Shown here one piece after another: positions 15,392 to 22,560 of a stretch of 35,897 nucleotides of DNA (positions are counted from its first letter, which is position 1; each line of letters begins with the position of its first letter). This DNA is from Bacteroidota bacterium. Lineage in GTDB: Bacteria > Bacteroidota > Bacteroidia > Bacteroidales > NBLH01. A model generated the notes under the pieces. It did no database searches, was not told the origin of the DNA, and saw only the letters and a program-made list of their open reading frames with translations. Position numbers and translations under genes: made by a program. Location of the stretch: positions 1 to 35,897 of the forward strand of contig JANYKN010000184.1 in the NCBI GenBank assembly GCA_025361565.1, given 5' to 3'.

Positions 15392-15672
15392 TATTTTAGA
15401 GCTTTATATTTTTTAAAATGAAAAACTTCCGAACCTTTTGGCGGAACTAGGTCAATGCCACTTGTGCCCCATGGATGACAATGTGAAATCCTTCTAATTG
15501 TATACCACAAACCTTTGATTGGACCATGAACTTTAAGTGCCTCAACTGCATAATTTGAACATGTTGGAATATGCCTGCAGGATTGAGGTAAAAAAGGAGA
15601 TATAAACCACTGATAAATCTTGATAGGAATTAATAGTATGGTTACAAAAAATTGCTTCAATATTTTAATCAT
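15391..15672 (-). CDS. yidD: Membrane protein insertion efficiency factor YidD
   Basis: This 93-residue protein has the whole YidD signature: an amphipathic or hydrophobic N-terminus (IKILKQFFVTILLIPIKIYQ), then SPFLPQSCRHIPTCSNYAVEAL with the conserved C-R-x-x-P-T-C-S-x-Y, KGLWYTIRRISHCHPWG and GIDLVPP. It is thought to assist YidC-dependent insertion of membrane proteins. In many bacteria it lies near rnpA and yidC; here it leads a unit with a metal-exporter-like gene and xseA. A perfect -7 box lies 14 bases before the start. Confidence 0.95.
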   Translation of the reverse strand: MIKILKQFFVTILLIPIKIYQWFISPFLPQSCRHIPTCSNYAVEALKVHGPIKGLWYTIRRISHCHPWGTSGIDLVPPKGSEVFHFKKYKALK

Positions 15673-15686
15673 CCTTGACTTTTTTA

Positions 15687-15694
15687 CAAATTTA
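15687..15694 (-). promoter_or_regulatory. -7 box for yidD
   Basis: TAAATTTG on the minus strand matches TAnnTTTG perfectly. TTTA stands 19 bases upstream where TTTG is expected. The box ends 14 bases before the yidD ATG, which implies a very short leader. Confidence 0.45.
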
Positions 15695-15823
15695 ATGATT
15701 CATTTTTGATATCTAAACACAAAGAGAATTTGATAATTTGACAATTTGGCAACTAATTATTTATACATCTAGTAATCTGACACTTACGAATAATTAATAA
15801 TTACATTTTGCGATAAGCCAGTT

Positions 15824-16795
15824 TTAATCATGCATTAGTAATTTTAAGCTTTTATGAATTTCTAACTTATTCAATCCTTTTCCTATAAATATTATTCTGT
15901 TTTGCCTGACAATTCCAGATGGCCAAAAATCACCTTCCTCAATTGTAAAAGAGGCTTTTACTGCCTGAAAAACTATTTTTCTTGAATTTCCATTAAAGCT
16001 AATAATTCCTTTTGCCCTGTAGATATTATTTTGATTAAGCAATAAAAAATATTCCATCCAATACATGAATTTATTAGAAATAAAATCACCATCTAACTTA
16101 ATACCAATACTTTGTATCAAATCGCTTTGTTCAATATCAAAGGATAATTTCTGGTTCAAATGGTTAAAAGCATTCTCAAAGTTTTTATGGTTGAATATTT
16201 TGCTTGAAATCAATTGATGGTCAGTATAATCCGAATGGCTTGTCTTTATTGTATTGCAAAGTGGATTTATTTGAAATACAGATTTTTCAATTTCTTCAGT
16301 AAACTCCTTTGTTTTTTTCTCAACTTTGTTAACAATTACCAAATCTGCCATGGCAACTTGCTTTATCGCCTCAGTCTTTTCAATATCTTCAAAGTAATTT
16401 CCGGCATCGACCAAACAAATAACACTATCGATATAGAATATTTCTTTTAATTCAATATTGGCTACGATAGATTGTACAATTGAATCGGGTTCGGCAATTC
16501 CGGTAGTTTCAATTAGCAAATGATCGAATTTTAATCCCGAAACCAGCAATTCCTCCAAGGTTTCCTGCAATTCAGTATTTCGGGTACAACATATACAACC
16601 ATTGCTCAATTCAACAATATTTTGTGATTCGATTCCTGAAATTAGCTCGGCATCAATGCCCAATTCACTAAATTCGTTTTCGATGATGGCAAATTTGAAG
16701 TTACGCTCCTTTTTCAAAATCTGATTAAGAAGACTTGTTTTACCTGAACCTAAAAAGCCAGTGATAATGGTTATTCCAATTTGATTTTTATTCAT
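15824..16795 (-). CDS. COG0523 (CobW/P47K) GTPase, putative metallochaperone
   Basis: This 323-residue G3E GTPase has a P-loop ITGFLGSGKTSLLN (11-24), ENEFSELGID (39-48), the diagnostic metal-binding CxCC as GCICC (C67, C69, C70), TTGIAEPDSIV near 97 and NKVEKK as the G4 motif. A C-terminal CobW_C-like domain follows (IYRAKGIISFNG ... FWPSG). Members of this family hydrolyse GTP to deliver or handle metals, frequently zinc, and less often serve B12 or nitrile hydratase enzymes. No cobalamin or nitrile hydratase gene is nearby and no clear Zur box was seen upstream, so the metal is not assigned. It reads away from trxB across a 251-base divergent region. Confidence 0.88.
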   Translation of the reverse strand: MNKNQIGITIITGFLGSGKTSLLNQILKKERNFKFAIIENEFSELGIDAELISGIESQNIVELSNGCICCTRNTELQETLEELLVSGLKFDHLLIETTGIAEPDSIVQSIVANIELKEIFYIDSVICLVDAGNYFEDIEKTEAIKQVAMADLVIVNKVEKKTKEFTEEIEKSVFQINPLCNTIKTSHSDYTDHQLISSKIFNHKNFENAFNHLNQKLSFDIEQSDLIQSIGIKLDGDFISNKFMYWMEYFLLLNQNNIYRAKGIISFNGNSRKIVFQAVKASFTIEEGDFWPSGIVRQNRIIFIGKGLNKLEIHKSLKLLMHD

Positions 16796-16860
16796 TATTC
16801 CTTATGGTAAATTATTGATAAACGTAATAAAAATGAGTATTTTATTTGAAATTTCATTGT

Positions 16861-16868
16861 CAAAAATA
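16861..16868 (-). promoter_or_regulatory. Possible -7 box for the COG0523 GTPase gene
   Basis: TATTTTTG on the minus strand fits TAnnTTTG 65 bases upstream of the start. No TTG is found at the -33 distance, so the assignment is weak in such AT-rich DNA. Confidence 0.25.
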
Positions 16869-16954
16869 GATTAAAATCAAGTTCTTTTGCTTGTCTTTTA
16901 AAAAGAAATGACGAATTAACAGTTTATTTTGTTATTTTTATTATGGTACATGTT

Positions 16955-16984
16955 TTGAATATTACCAATACAGAAATTGGTTTG
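16955..16984 (+). promoter_or_regulatory. Candidate trxB promoter
   Basis: TTTTG (the TTG is at 16955-16957) is followed by 19 bases and TTGGTTTG (16977-16984), which differs from TAnnTTTG only at the second base. Transcription would start near 16991, giving a leader of about 55 bases. Confidence 0.4.
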
Positions 16985-17046
16985 TATTAGCAGCCAAATT
17001 ATTCATATTAAGTATCTTATAAAACATAATAAATAAAATATATCTG

Positions 17047-18057
17047 ATGAATTTATTTAAGCCCATGAATATCAATAAAGAATCTGACAAAAAGTCAGAG
17101 AATTTAAATAGCAATATTGAAAAAGTCAAATGCCTGATTATTGGCTCCGGGCCTGCCGGATATACAGCCGCAATTTATGCTGCTAGAGCAAACATGGCTC
17201 CTGTTATGATTCAAGGCATGGAACCAGGCGGACAATTAACCACAACTACCGAAGTTGAAAACTTCCCGGGTTATCCACAAGGAATAACCGGTCCAGCAAT
17301 GATGGAAGATTTGAAAGCCCAGGCCGAGCGTTTTGGAACTGATGTTCGTTGGGGCGAAGCTACAAAAGTAGACTTTTCAAATAGGCCTTTTAAAGTGGTG
17401 GTTGATGACAAAGAGCAAATTGAAGCTGATGTTGTTATCATAGCTACAGGCGCTACTGCCAAATATTTGGGACTTGAATCAGAACAGAAATTCCATGGTT
17501 CAGGAGTTTCGGCATGTGCAACCTGCGATGGTTTTTTCTATAAAGGAAAAGAAGTGGCTGTTGTTGGTGGTGGCGATTCTGCAATTGAAGAAGCTACTTA
17601 TCTGGCTGGTTTATGCAAAAAAGTATATATCGTTGTTAGAAAAGATTATTTCCGTGCATCGAAGGCCATGCAAAACAGGGCTTTTAATACGCCAAACATT
17701 GAAGTACTTTTTGGTCACACTCCAACTGAAGTTACTGGAGATAATGTTGTTACAGGACTAACTATGATAAAAAATCAAGGAAAACCTGATGAGCATGAAG
17801 TTAAAATAAAAATTGACGGATTTTTTCTGGGAATTGGACATACTCCAAACTCACAAATATTTAAGGAATTTTTGGAATTGGATGAAGTTGGTTACGTCAA
17901 AACCATTCCAGGAACGTCCAAAACCAATGTTGACGGCGTTTTTGCGTGTGGCGATGTTCAGGATTCCATTTATCGGCAAGCCATTACTGCTGCAGGTTCT
18001 GGATGTATGGCAGCATTAGATGCAGAGCGTTTTTTGGGATCTCTTGGCGCCCATTGA
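17047..18057 (+). CDS. trxB: Thioredoxin-disulfide reductase
   Basis: This 336-residue FAD protein reduces thioredoxin with NADPH. Motifs in order: FAD-binding GSGPAGYTAA (33-42), the redox pair C157-A-T-C160 in ACATCDG, the NADPH-binding GGGDSAIEEA (174-183), and the C-terminal FAD motif GVFACGDVQD followed by YRQAITAAGSGC. An N-terminal tail of about 25 hydrophilic residues precedes the first strand (VKCLIIG), longer than in E. coli TrxB; a start at Met7 (17065) is possible. It is monocistronic, with its own promoter and a hairpin behind it. Confidence 0.95.
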   Translation: MNLFKPMNINKESDKKSENLNSNIEKVKCLIIGSGPAGYTAAIYAARANMAPVMIQGMEPGGQLTTTTEVENFPGYPQGITGPAMMEDLKAQAERFGTDVRWGEATKVDFSNRPFKVVVDDKEQIEADVVIIATGATAKYLGLESEQKFHGSGVSACATCDGFFYKGKEVAVVGGGDSAIEEATYLAGLCKKVYIVVRKDYFRASKAMQNRAFNTPNIEVLFGHTPTEVTGDNVVTGLTMIKNQGKPDEHEVKIKIDGFFLGIGHTPNSQIFKEFLELDEVGYVKTIPGTSKTNVDGVFACGDVQDSIYRQAITAAGSGCMAALDAERFLGSLGAH

Positions 18058-18077
18058 TGAACTTACAATAAATAAAA

Positions 18078-18124
18078 CCTCGAATTACACTTGTTTACAA
18101 TAATTTTATTCGTGTAATTCGTGG
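18078..18124. terminator. Shared hairpin between convergent trxB and mazG
   Basis: CGAATTACAC (18081-18090) and GTGTAATTCG (18112-18121) form a perfect 10-bp stem, extended by CC/GG beyond a T-T mismatch, with a 21-base loop. It lies between two convergent genes and could serve both, but no strong T run follows on either strand. Its arms resemble a short sequence that I associate with dispersed repeats in Bacteroidota genomes. Confidence 0.5.
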
Positions 18125-18145
18125 GCTTATTATTTTTGGAATATA

Positions 18146-18922
18146 TCAATCCATGTATTTCTTAGCTTCCTGCCAAATCTCTTCCATTTGAGCCAAAGTC
18201 ATGTCTTTTAACGAACGTCCTTTTTTAATGGTCTGGCTTTCGAGATAATTAAAACGATTAATGAATTTCCTGTTGGTCCTCTCCAATGCATTCTCTGGAT
18301 TAATGCCATATAAACGGGCCGCATTGATTATTGAAAAAAACAGGTCTCCAAATTCGGCCTCCATTTTATCCTGATCTATTTTATTAATTTCAACTTTAAG
18401 TTCTCCAAGCTCTTCTTCGATTTTATCCCAAACCTGTTCGCGCACTTCCCAATCAAAACCAACACCTCGTGCTTTTTGCTGAATGCGGTTTGCTTTTATC
18501 AAGGCAGGCAATGAAACAGGAATTCCACCCAAAACACTATCGTTGCCACCTTTTTCCTTCAATTTTAATTCTTCCCAATTCTTTGATACTTCATCGTGAT
18601 TTTCAACATTCACATCCGAAAATACATGTGGATGCCTATAAATAAGCTTTTCAGCTATTCCATTTAGAACATCTTCAATGTTGAAATCGCCTTTTTCTTC
18701 GCCAATTTTTGAATAAAAAACCAAGTGAAGCATCAAATCGCCAAGTTCTTTTTTAATATCTGTCATGTCTTTTCTGTCAATGGCATCGGCAAGCTCATAG
18801 ACTTCTTCTATGGTCATGGTTTTGAGGCTTTCGATGGTTTGCATTTTATCCCAAGGGCATTTTTCGCGCAATTCGTCCATGATGTGGAGAAGTTGTTCGA
18901 AGGCGGCTAGTTTTTTATTCAT
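18146..18922 (-). CDS. mazG: Nucleoside triphosphate pyrophosphohydrolase MazG
   Basis: This 258-residue enzyme has two MazG domains in tandem, as in E. coli MazG. Domain one has KCPWDKMQTIESL (21-33) and the metal-binding ExxE...ExxD pattern E39-E40-V-Y-E43 with E59-L-G-D62. Domain two (about 160-250) has FDWEVREQVWDKIEEELGEL and EAEFGDLFFSIINAAR. It hydrolyses NTPs and dNTPs to monophosphates, a house-cleaning function. The gene is last in a minus-strand run with the glutaminyl cyclase (60-base gap) and the SAM-hydroxide adenosyltransferase-like gene. Confidence 0.95.
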   Translation of the reverse strand: MNKKLAAFEQLLHIMDELREKCPWDKMQTIESLKTMTIEEVYELADAIDRKDMTDIKKELGDLMLHLVFYSKIGEEKGDFNIEDVLNGIAEKLIYRHPHVFSDVNVENHDEVSKNWEELKLKEKGGNDSVLGGIPVSLPALIKANRIQQKARGVGFDWEVREQVWDKIEEELGELKVEINKIDQDKMEAEFGDLFFSIINAARLYGINPENALERTNRKFINRFNYLESQTIKKGRSLKDMTLAQMEEIWQEAKKYMD

Positions 18923-18982
18923 TCTAATTTAAATTATTACTGTTCATTTATTTAACAAAAGCAACTGTAATTATTCTCCATG

Positions 18983-19792
18983 TTAATGACTGAATTTTAT
19001 CTCATAAATTTTAGGCCACATCTTTCCGGTCACAAAAATTTTATTTGCAACAGAATCATATGCAATTCCATTCATTTCAAGTGATTGCGGATTTAAGGAT
19101 TTTGCTTCATCAGCTAAAAGAGTCAAGTCAATTTTTCCAACCACTTTGCCACTTTTAGGCTCTATTTTAACAATTATATCTGTTGTCCAGAGGTTTGCAT
19201 AAATATAACCTTTAATATATTCCAACTCGTTCAAATTATCTTTAACATAACCATTTTCGGAAACAGAAATTCTTTTAATAACTTTCAAAGAATCGGGATC
19301 TAAAAATGTCAATGTATTTGTTCCATCGCTCATAATCAAATTTGTCCCGTCAGTTGTAAGTCCCCATCCTTCAGCAGTTGGAATAATAAATTCCCTTATC
19401 TTTTTAAATGTTTTTGCATCATAAACAAATCCAACTTTTGTTTTATAGGTGAGTTGATAAAACTTCCCATTCAAAAAAGTTATTCCCTCGCCAAAATATT
19501 TATTCCGGTCCAATTCAACTTTTACATCGATTTTGCCTGTTGCAAGATCTACTATTCCAAATAATGACTTGGTCTGGGATAAACCAGCGGTTGCTCCAGT
19601 ACTTTCGTATAACTCACTATTTTGCATAAGAAAACCTTCAGTAAACGAATTAGTATCATGGGTATAAGAATTAATGTAAGTGTAACCGATAATAGGAATT
19701 GAAGCATTCTCATTCTTAGTTTCTGACTCATTATTGTTACAAGCGTACAGTATGGAAGCTATTAAAAAAATAGGGATCAATTGTCTTTTCAT
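18983..19792 (-). CDS. Glutaminyl-peptide cyclotransferase (lipoprotein)
   Basis: This 269-residue protein belongs to the plant-type glutamine cyclotransferase family (five-bladed beta-propeller), which converts N-terminal Gln to pyroglutamate. The lipobox LYAC ends at C18, so it is an exported lipoprotein, probably acting in the periplasm or at the outer membrane. Family motifs include HDTNSFTEGF (about 45-54), YESTGATAGLS, GEGITFLNGKFYQLTYK, EGWGLTTDGTNLIMSDGT and LNELEYIKGYIYANLW, then LNPQSLEMNGIAYD. Pyroglutamate formation on exported proteins is frequent in Bacteroidota, where many T9SS and Sec substrates begin with Gln after signal cleavage. Confidence 0.9.
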   Translation of the reverse strand: MKRQLIPIFLIASILYACNNNESETKNENASIPIIGYTYINSYTHDTNSFTEGFLMQNSELYESTGATAGLSQTKSLFGIVDLATGKIDVKVELDRNKYFGEGITFLNGKFYQLTYKTKVGFVYDAKTFKKIREFIIPTAEGWGLTTDGTNLIMSDGTNTLTFLDPDSLKVIKRISVSENGYVKDNLNELEYIKGYIYANLWTTDIIVKIEPKSGKVVGKIDLTLLADEAKSLNPQSLEMNGIAYDSVANKIFVTGKMWPKIYEIKFSH

Positions 19793-19829
19793 TTGAATAT
19801 TATTCTTAGTTGGTTTACATGCAATCTGA

Positions 19830-20645
19830 TTAAAACAGCTTCATCTGTTTCTCTGATTCAACGTTAATGGGCTCATCAAATACGATTCTCACAGTTGAAC
19901 TCGTGTTCAGGTTGAATAATTCGGCCACTTTTCCTTTGCGGATTGCAATTTCGAGATATCCTCCCGAATTAAACAGTGCAAGCAATTCACCTTCAGGTGT
20001 TTCGTTGTATGTTTGGTTGATTTTGGAAATTTTGTTGCCCTTGCTTTGAACATAGATGATATAGTTTCGATTTTTACCGACCTGTTCAAAGGCCTCCTTA
20101 CTTACATTGGTAATAATATTCTGATAAGAATCAATATAAATCACTTTACCAATAATCACCGAATCTTCGATAGATGGCAGCATCGGCAACTGCCTGAAAA
20201 CTTTGTCCTTGGCGGTTCCCAGTTTTTCTAATGGAATGCCGTTTGCCAAATTTGCGGCAGCTAAAGCGAAAATTTCCATTTCAGGAAAACTACTTATAGC
20301 TTTCTGCTCTGTGATTTCAATAATTTTTTCGGGCAAACCATCCATAAACAAATGAAAAACACCATTATCTGCGCCGATAAAATAATGTCCATCATACATT
20401 ACAATTACAAATGGTTTATCTTTCGATGCTTCACTATTTACAGCTATGATATGGATGGAACCTTTTGGGAAATTTTTATAAGCATTTTTAAGAACAAAAG
20501 CAGTCTGAGTTAAATTATAGCTCGAAATCTGATGGTTTACATCAATAATTTGTACATTCTGGCAATGGCTCAGAATACGCCCTTTTATCGCACCAATATA
20601 ATAATCAGCAGAATTCCAATCGGATATTAGAGTAATAAAATTCAT
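19830..20645 (-). CDS. SAM hydroxide adenosyltransferase-like protein (DUF62), divergent active site
   Basis: This 271-residue protein belongs to the family that includes fluorinase, chlorinase and SAM:hydroxide adenosyltransferase, which splits SAM into adenosine and methionine. Recognisable segments: ITLISDWNSADYYIGAIKG (4-22, where most read TDFG), QIIDVNHQI (32-40), YFIGADNGVF, EIFALAAANLANG, YIDSYQNIITNV and NSGGYLEIAIRKGKVAELF. The catalytic D-P-G-V-G-T-x-R segment typical of the family reads NSEASKDK (70-77), so the Asp is Asn and the Arg is Lys. The common G-R-D-x-F is EMEIF. Bacteroidota members look divergent here as I recall, so this may be a subfamily trait. The reaction is therefore uncertain. 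It is the first gene of a unit with glutaminyl cyclase and mazG. Confidence 0.8.
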   Translation of the reverse strand: MNFITLISDWNSADYYIGAIKGRILSHCQNVQIIDVNHQISSYNLTQTAFVLKNAYKNFPKGSIHIIAVNSEASKDKPFVIVMYDGHYFIGADNGVFHLFMDGLPEKIIEITEQKAISSFPEMEIFALAAANLANGIPLEKLGTAKDKVFRQLPMLPSIEDSVIIGKVIYIDSYQNIITNVSKEAFEQVGKNRNYIIYVQSKGNKISKINQTYNETPEGELLALFNSGGYLEIAIRKGKVAELFNLNTSSTVRIVFDEPINVESEKQMKLF

Positions 20646-20685
20646 TAAGGAAAAACAATAATTCGATAGTTTATAAACTAAGATC

Positions 20686-20715
20686 TTGAAAATCTCACGA
20701 TTTCTCGTAATTTTG
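20686..20715 (+). promoter_or_regulatory. Promoter of phoH
   Basis: TTG (20686-20688), a spacer of exactly 19 bases, and TAATTTTG (20708-20715) give a full match to the Bacteroidota TTG-N19-TAnnTTTG consensus. The predicted start of transcription is near 20722, with a leader of about 26 bases. Confidence 0.75.
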
Positions 20716-20747
20716 TAAAGACAAATATAATATATTCTTTGTAAAAC

Positions 20748-21704
20748 ATGATTGAAAAAATCATCTATTTAGACGGGATTGATCCTATTAACTTATATGG
20801 CATTAATAATTTAAAGCTTGAAAAGATAAAAGCCATTTTTCCAAAATTGAAAATTATTGCCCGAGGTCACGAAATCAAAGTGATGGGTGAGGCAGATGCA
20901 GTAAAAGAATTCGAAGAAAGAATTGAACTATTGATTAACCATTTTAACCGATATCATAACTTAAATGAAGAAAATATTTCTGATATTTTGGGCAATGGAA
21001 ACTCCTCCTCTTTGGATGAGAATGATGATTCTGTTCTACTTTATGGCATTACTGGCAAAGCTGTAAAAGCAAGAACAAAACATCAACAGGAAATGATAAA
21101 GGATTTCCGTAAAAATGATTTGTTGTTTGCTGTTGGCCCAGCAGGAACAGGCAAAACATACCTTGCTATCGCATTGGCAGTTAGAGCATTAAAAAACAAA
21201 GAAGTCAAAAGAATTATTTTAAGTCGCCCTGCCGTTGAAGCAGGTGAAAGGCTTGGCTTTTTGCCTGGAGATATGAAGGAAAAACTTGATCCATACTTAC
21301 AAGCCTTGTATGACGCACTTAATGACATGCTTCCTTTCAAAAAACTCGAAGAATATACCCAAAAAGGAATGATTCAAATTGCGCCTCTTGCATTTATGCG
21401 TGGCCGAACACTTGAAGATGCAGTTGTAATACTCGATGAAGCGCAAAATGCATCACTCAACCAGTTAAAAATGTTTTTAACCAGAATGGGCGAGCATTCA
21501 AAATTTATTGTAACTGGAGATATTACACAGATTGACTTACCAAATAAGAAAGATTCGGGTTTGGTAATTACACAAAAAATGCTCAAAAATATCAAAGGCA
21601 TTGCTATGATTGATTTTGATGCTGACGATATTGTAAGGCATAAGCTGGTTAGGCAAATTGTGAATGCTTATGAAAATTATACCGAAAAGAAATTGAAAGA
21701 GTAA
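20748..21704 (+). CDS. phoH: PhoH-like ATPase
   Basis: This 318-residue cytoplasmic P-loop ATPase of the PhoH/YbeZ family has an N-terminal KH-like region (1-70), Walker A GPAGTGKTYLA (130-140) and Walker B VVILDEAQNA (226-235). Family motifs RPAVEAGERLGFLPG (160-174) and GDITQIDLP are also present. The family is linked to RNA metabolism and ribosome maturation together with YbeY; ybeY is not adjacent here. Length is normal. It has a perfect-consensus promoter. The E. coli name refers to phosphate regulation, and nothing here shows a Pho box. Confidence 0.93.
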   Translation: MIEKIIYLDGIDPINLYGINNLKLEKIKAIFPKLKIIARGHEIKVMGEADAVKEFEERIELLINHFNRYHNLNEENISDILGNGNSSSLDENDDSVLLYGITGKAVKARTKHQQEMIKDFRKNDLLFAVGPAGTGKTYLAIALAVRALKNKEVKRIILSRPAVEAGERLGFLPGDMKEKLDPYLQALYDALNDMLPFKKLEEYTQKGMIQIAPLAFMRGRTLEDAVVILDEAQNASLNQLKMFLTRMGEHSKFIVTGDITQIDLPNKKDSGLVITQKMLKNIKGIAMIDFDADDIVRHKLVRQIVNAYENYTEKKLKE

Positions 21705-21788
21705 AATTTAATATCCATAAGCGATTATCGGATAATTGTCAAATCGGATTCTATTGCCAATAGCAATTAAAAATACTCAAACTTAACT

Positions 21789-21818
21789 TTGTTTTAAAAA
21801 ATCGAATCGCTACTTTTG
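21789..21818 (+). promoter_or_regulatory. Promoter of the LEA14-like lipoprotein gene
   Basis: TTTG (the TTG is at 21789-21791), 19 bases, then TACTTTTG (21811-21818) is a full consensus match. It lies 24 bases before the ATG, so the leader is about 17 bases. Confidence 0.75.
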
Positions 21819-21841
21819 TAAATCAACTAAAATGGAATAAA

Positions 21842-22429
21842 ATGAAATATAACCGCTTAATTATCGCATTGTTAATCAGTGCATTATTTTATCAATCTTG
21901 TGATATTCTAAACCAGATGGTTACTTTTACCAAATGTGATTTTAAGATGAACACCTTAACCAATGCTAACCTTGCCGGCATTGATGTTCAAACCAAAAAA
22001 AGTTTTTCAGATCTGAACCTGATGGATGCCGCAAATATTACAAAAACATTTTTGGGTGGCACACTTCCATTATCATTCGACTTAAATATTGAGGCTCACA
22101 ACCCAAATGCAACTGCTGCTTCGATGCAAAAAATGGAATGGAGGGCCTTTATTGACGATATTGAAATTGCAAATGGTGTTATGGATCAAAAAGTATCAAT
22201 TCCGCCAGCAGGAACACAAGTAATTCCTTTAAGGGTTGAAGTAGATTTAAAAAAGGTATTGAATAAGGAAACAAAAAATGCACTTCTAAATTTCGGTTTT
22301 AATCTCACAGGTGCAGGAAATTATCCAACCAGGGTAAAATTGGATATTAAACCAACCATTTATGTTGGAACATTCCCTGTTGAATATCCAGGATACTTTA
22401 CTCTTAAAAAAGAATTTGGGACTAATTAA
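21842..22429 (+). CDS. LEA type 2 (LEA14-like) lipoprotein
   Basis: This 195-residue lipoprotein has a signal peptide with lipobox FYQSC (lipidated C20). The mature part resembles the LEA14/WHy immunoglobulin-like fold: SFDLNIEAHNPNATAASMQKMEWRAF (about 79-104) carries the family N-P-N element, followed by DIEIANGVMDQKVSIPPAGTQVIPL and paired strands to the end (FPVEYPGYFTLKK). It is probably anchored in the periplasmic leaflet of the outer or inner membrane. Function is unknown; related proteins have been connected with stress or envelope roles only by analogy. It is monocistronic, with its own promoter and a terminator behind. Confidence 0.82.
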   Translation: MKYNRLIIALLISALFYQSCDILNQMVTFTKCDFKMNTLTNANLAGIDVQTKKSFSDLNLMDAANITKTFLGGTLPLSFDLNIEAHNPNATAASMQKMEWRAFIDDIEIANGVMDQKVSIPPAGTQVIPLRVEVDLKKVLNKETKNALLNFGFNLTGAGNYPTRVKLDIKPTIYVGTFPVEYPGYFTLKKEFGTN

Positions 22430-22479
22430 GCTATAAATTGATTTTAGAGGTTGAGCAAGATTAAAATTGTATCCTAATG

Positions 22480-22515
22480 AAAAAAAGCCGTCAGATCAAA
22501 AAATCCGACGGCTTT
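22480..22515. terminator. Terminator between the LEA14-like gene and the oxoamine synthase gene
   Basis: GCCGTC-A-GAT (22487-22496) pairs with ATC-C-GACGGC (22503-22512), flanked by AAA/TTT. On the minus strand the GC-rich stem is followed by a run of T residues, a strong terminator for the oxoamine synthase gene ending at 22561. On the plus strand the T tract is short (TTTCTAATT). Confidence 0.8.
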
Positions 22516-22560
22516 CTAATTAAACTATCAAGTCTCAAAAATACATGGACATTTAACTTC

